A stretch of 33,202 bases of DNA from Bryobacteraceae bacterium. Lineage in GTDB: Bacteria > Acidobacteriota > Terriglobia > Bryobacterales > Bryobacteraceae. Every line of letters starts with the position of its first letter. Position 1 is the first letter of the stretch. A model generated the notes under the pieces. The model worked only from the letters and a program-made list of their open reading frames with translations, did no database searches and was not told where the DNA came from. Where the stretch lies: positions 1 through 33,202 of the forward strand of contig JANXAE010000022.1 of the NCBI GenBank assembly GCA_025062235.1, in the 5' to 3' direction. Position numbers and translations under genes: made by a program. Shown here piece after piece: positions 30,739 to 33,202 of the stretch.

Positions 30739-32988
30739 TCAGCGCCCGAGCGTGAAATTGATTTCGATCTGCGTGGTCACGCTCACCGGTCGTCCGTTCA
30801 GGCGGCCTGGCTCGTAGACCCATTCCTTGACGGCGTCCACGGCGGCCTGCCTCAGCAAGGGAGGTCCGCTGATGGCTTGGACCTTCTCGACACGGCCATC
30901 CGGACCGATGACCGCTTCGAGCCGAACGACGCCCTGGATTCGCGCCTGTCGGGCCAGTGCAGGATACACCGGTTCGCGCCTGCGGATCAGCCGCGCCTCC
31001 TGCACTTGGCCGCCCACGCGGAGGGCTGCCCCTCCCTGTTGGCCGGCAGGCTGAGCTGGCTCCGGCGCCATCGCACGTTCGGGCTTCGTCGGGGACGTGG
31101 CGGGCGCGGGTGTGGACAGCTGCTCGGTCGGGCTGCCCTGCGCAGGCGCCTGCTCGAGGGCACGGCCTTGCGCCGGGACTGGCGACGGCGTAGAGGAGGT
31201 GACTGGCGCGTCGGCTGCAAGCTGCGGCGGAGCAGCGGCAGGGACGGGCAGCGTACGGGCCGGAATCTCGGCGACGCTCGAACTCGCCGCCGGTATGGGC
31301 TCGACCGGGCTCAACCGGGCCGCCAACGATTCTCTCTGGTCTCGGCCCGGTATGGGAGCCATGGCTCTGAGCGGCTGACGCGGGATTCTGGCCCCTTCCG
31401 CGGGTGCTTCGCTTTCGGCCGGCTTGGCGGAAGCAGCCTCGGCGGGCGGTCCGCTGGGCGAGGGTCGCCCACCGAGCACCCGCACGGACTCACTGACGCT
31501 CTTGCCGTTCTTGAGGTCCGTCACTTCCAAGCGGAAGCTCACGTCGCTGGTGATCGGCGAGTAGACGATGCTGCCGCTGCGCAACTGGCCCAAGTCCATT
31601 TCCACGTCTTCGCGGTGATCCCCGTCGCTGATCGAAAGAATGGCGCGCTGGGCAGTTTGCAGCAAGGGCAAGGAACGGTTCCAGCTCAACAACAGCTGCC
31701 CGCCGCTCCGCTCGACTCGGAGGTTGAGCGAGGCGGTCTCCGGCTGGCTTGCAGGCGTGCGGCCGCGGGAGAAATTCCAGACCGCGGCCGCCCCCGCGCC
31801 GAGAACCACTAGCCCGATCAAGCCCAGAACGGCTCTTGAACGCTTCGAGCTCTTCGCCGGCGCGATCTGCGTTTCGGCTTGCCCCGAAAGGCTGCGCAGT
31901 CCCGCGGCATGTTCCCCTTCCGGCATCGTGCCCGTCGTGGGGAGCTCGGCCGCTGGAGGGCGCGGTTCCTCGGCGCGGATGAGCAGCCGCGCAGGCTGGG
32001 AAATTCCCTTCGAGCCGGGACCGCGCTCTTCTTCGGCCTGCACCCTGCCATCCGCAGTCGGCTGACCGTCGGTCGGAACCACAAGGGGAGCCGGCATGGA
32101 TCGGCCGTCGGGTGATCGCTCCGCACGCTGGGGCTCGGCCCGCGCTACGCGCTCGCGCTGCACGGGGTCGGTTTCTTCTGCCAAGGGCGGTGTTGCGGCC
32201 GCCTGACGCTTCGACGAAGGAGTACCAGCTTCGGCGAGGGCAATCCGCACTTCGATGGTGGGACGCGAGACGCCCGACGAGTCCGCCGTATCCTGGGTCT
32301 CCGAGCCGGCCGGCTTGCCATCGGCGCCAGCCGGAGGCGCGGGTGCGGCCGTGGACTTGGTCTCGCCAACTTCGGCAGCAGCCGGAGCGCTCGGGGACGC
32401 CAGCGACTTGCTCAGCTCGGCGCGGTTGAACGCGAAGGTCAAATCACTCCTGCGCTGCGGCTCGCTGCCTTCCCAGAGGAAGAACCCGGCGAGATTGGCC
32501 CTGCTGGCGAAGGGTTTCACCAGCAGGCATACCTGCTGGGGATCCGGGAAGTACTGCCGCAGGAGTGCGACGTCCTCGTCATCGAGTTGCAGTTCCTTGC
32601 GAGTGTTGCTGCGGAAGTAGCCCACCACGCGGGGCCCCTGAGGCGGGGCCTCGCGCCAGCGCGCCAGAGCTTGCTCAAGACGGCGGCGGTCCTGCTCGGC
32701 CAGCAGATACAGAGGACCGCGCTCGTAATCGCAAGGCACCGTTTCGTAATCCTCGATCACTACCACGGGGCGCGGCCCCTGCCGGACATGCCCGAGCAAC
32801 AATCCGCCGATCTCGGATCCCCGGCTGGTGATCGCGCGGAATGTGCGTACGACCTCCTGGTCGAGCCTCTCGACGACATCGAGCCGGATTTCGATGGCAA
32901 GAGGCTTTCCGGAGACCTCCCAGCGATAGGATTGCGGCGCCGCCGCGGGGGAGGCGTCAGCTGGCGCGCTGGCTGTCGGATTCGGCAT
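30739..32988 (-). CDS. JAB/MPN-like domain - membrane segment - TonB C-terminal domain fusion
   Basis: A 749-residue protein with an unusual build. Residues 30-175 resemble a JAB/MPN (JAMM) domain: EIGGLLLG at 59-66, VVVIEDYETVP, and GYFRSNTRKELQLDDEDVAL from 123. The JAMM zinc ligands are lost: the expected H-S-H is R126-S127-N128, although the motif's Glu and late Asp remain. A long Pro/Ala/Glu-rich linker (190-380) leads to one membrane helix (about 385-404). A beta domain (418-505, LNLRVERSGGQLLLSWNRSL) and another Pro-rich linker follow. The TonB C-terminal domain spans about 657-749 (REPVYPALARQARIQGVVRLEAVIGPDGRV, VKEWVYEP). TonB domains energise outer-membrane receptors, so the fusion links a cytoplasmic MPN-like domain to the periplasm. 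GAGGA precedes the ATG; no exbB or exbD is here. Confidence 0.82.
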   Translation of the reverse strand: MPNPTASAPADASPAAAPQSYRWEVSGKPLAIEIRLDVVERLDQEVVRTFRAITSRGSEIGGLLLGHVRQGPRPVVVIEDYETVPCDYERGPLYLLAEQDRRRLEQALARWREAPPQGPRVVGYFRSNTRKELQLDDEDVALLRQYFPDPQQVCLLVKPFASRANLAGFFLWEGSEPQRRSDLTFAFNRAELSKSLASPSAPAAAEVGETKSTAAPAPPAGADGKPAGSETQDTADSSGVSRPTIEVRIALAEAGTPSSKRQAAATPPLAEETDPVQRERVARAEPQRAERSPDGRSMPAPLVVPTDGQPTADGRVQAEEERGPGSKGISQPARLLIRAEEPRPPAAELPTTGTMPEGEHAAGLRSLSGQAETQIAPAKSSKRSRAVLGLIGLVVLGAGAAAVWNFSRGRTPASQPETASLNLRVERSGGQLLLSWNRSLPLLQTAQRAILSISDGDHREDVEMDLGQLRSGSIVYSPITSDVSFRLEVTDLKNGKSVSESVRVLGGRPSPSGPPAEAASAKPAESEAPAEGARIPRQPLRAMAPIPGRDQRESLAARLSPVEPIPAASSSVAEIPARTLPVPAAAPPQLAADAPVTSSTPSPVPAQGRALEQAPAQGSPTEQLSTPAPATSPTKPERAMAPEPAQPAGQQGGAALRVGGQVQEARLIRRREPVYPALARQARIQGVVRLEAVIGPDGRVEKVQAISGPPLLRQAAVDAVKEWVYEPGRLNGRPVSVTTQIEINFTLGR

Positions 32989-33035
32989 GGGAGCGTCCTC
33001 TCCGAGAGTTTCTTCAGGACGGGTGTGCCCGCCTT

Positions 33036-33065
33036 ATATTACAACGGAAACTCGCAAATTTCCAA
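33036..33065 (-). promoter_or_regulatory. Candidate sigma-70-type promoter of the JAB-TonB gene
   Basis: On the minus strand TTGGAA (33065-33060), 18 bases, TAATAT (33041-33036), 47 bases before the ATG. The region 33030-33090 is much more AT-rich than its surroundings. Confidence 0.55.
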
Positions 33066-33076
33066 GTACATTCTTA

Positions 33077-33091
33077 GGTAAGTAACTTACC
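33077..33091. promoter_or_regulatory. Palindrome upstream of the JAB-TonB promoter
   Basis: GGTAAGT-A-ACTTACC is a perfect 7+1+7 inverted repeat, 11 bases upstream of the -35 element. Position and AT-rich symmetry suit a transcription factor site, probably for an activator. The remaining bases to 33202 show nothing else I can identify. Confidence 0.5.
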
Positions 33092-33202
33092 CGAAGCTGG
33101 TCCTAGTACACTCGATCGGCGTCACACCTGCACTGGTGGGCCGTTGAGAAGGGTGTCGGCACGGGAGTCAGGTGTTCTCCAATAGGGGATTTTTCCTAGG
33201 CA

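Overview
The window is GC-rich and densely coded, and most probably comes from an acidobacterium of the Bryobacterales/Solibacter group. The strongest clue is the secreted beta-propeller protein at 24784-26673, whose C-terminal module resembles the domain described from Solibacter usitatus. Supporting traits are a PEP-CTERM protein, a GH95 fucosidase with a Tat-like leader, a P. stutzeri-type rhamnose isomerase, YtxH proteins and a JAB/TonB-type protein. Taxonomy is inferred from these traits only. No tRNA, rRNA, CRISPR array or intact mobile element was seen.

Layout. (1) 1-7400 is mainly motility: the end of flgI, a rod-binding flgJ, a PEP-CTERM protein, a flgM-like anti-sigma factor, then cheY-cheB-cheR-cheX ending at an intrinsic terminator. 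A sugar oxidoreductase and a convergent hexuronate-type MFS transporter sit between flgM and cheY. Sequences matching the flagellar sigma-28 (FliA) promoter lie just upstream of flgM and cheY, and a weaker match precedes a HEAT-repeat gene at 17.7 kb. (2) 7472-10185, plus strand: a UDP-glucuronate decarboxylase-type nucleotide-sugar enzyme and a ThDP-dependent enzyme. (3) 17665-10194, minus strand: a tight run of HEAT protein, YtxH, 1-pyrroline-5-carboxylate dehydrogenase, YihY/BrkB membrane protein, GH95 fucosidase and a uroporphyrinogen-decarboxylase-like protein. (4) 19769-18107, minus strand: YtxH, a DUF948-like protein and a CpsB/CapC-type PHP phosphatase. (5) 19964-20805, plus strand: nikR and acpS. 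acpS collides tail to tail with a CDP-alcohol phosphatidyltransferase, and neither frame has a stop codon where its family should end. (6) 24710-20305, minus strand: exported methyltransferase, histidine kinase, propeller lipoprotein, greA and the phosphatidyltransferase. (7) 26673-33202: the secreted propeller protein, a divergent FecR protein, a lipoprotein, a very cysteine-rich miniprotein, a lipid A-type acyltransferase, rhamnose isomerase, and a 749-residue protein fusing a degenerate JAB/MPN domain, one membrane segment and a TonB C-terminal domain.

How it fits together. The motility genes look like a FliA/FlgM-controlled late class. The fucosidase, rhamnose isomerase, hexuronate-type transporter, oxidoreductase and UDP-sugar decarboxylase fit a soil organism that degrades and rebuilds plant or microbial polysaccharides. 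Several metabolic genes lack a Shine-Dalgarno sequence but carry a -10-like hexamer 6-11 bases before the start codon, suggesting leaderless or near-leaderless mRNAs.
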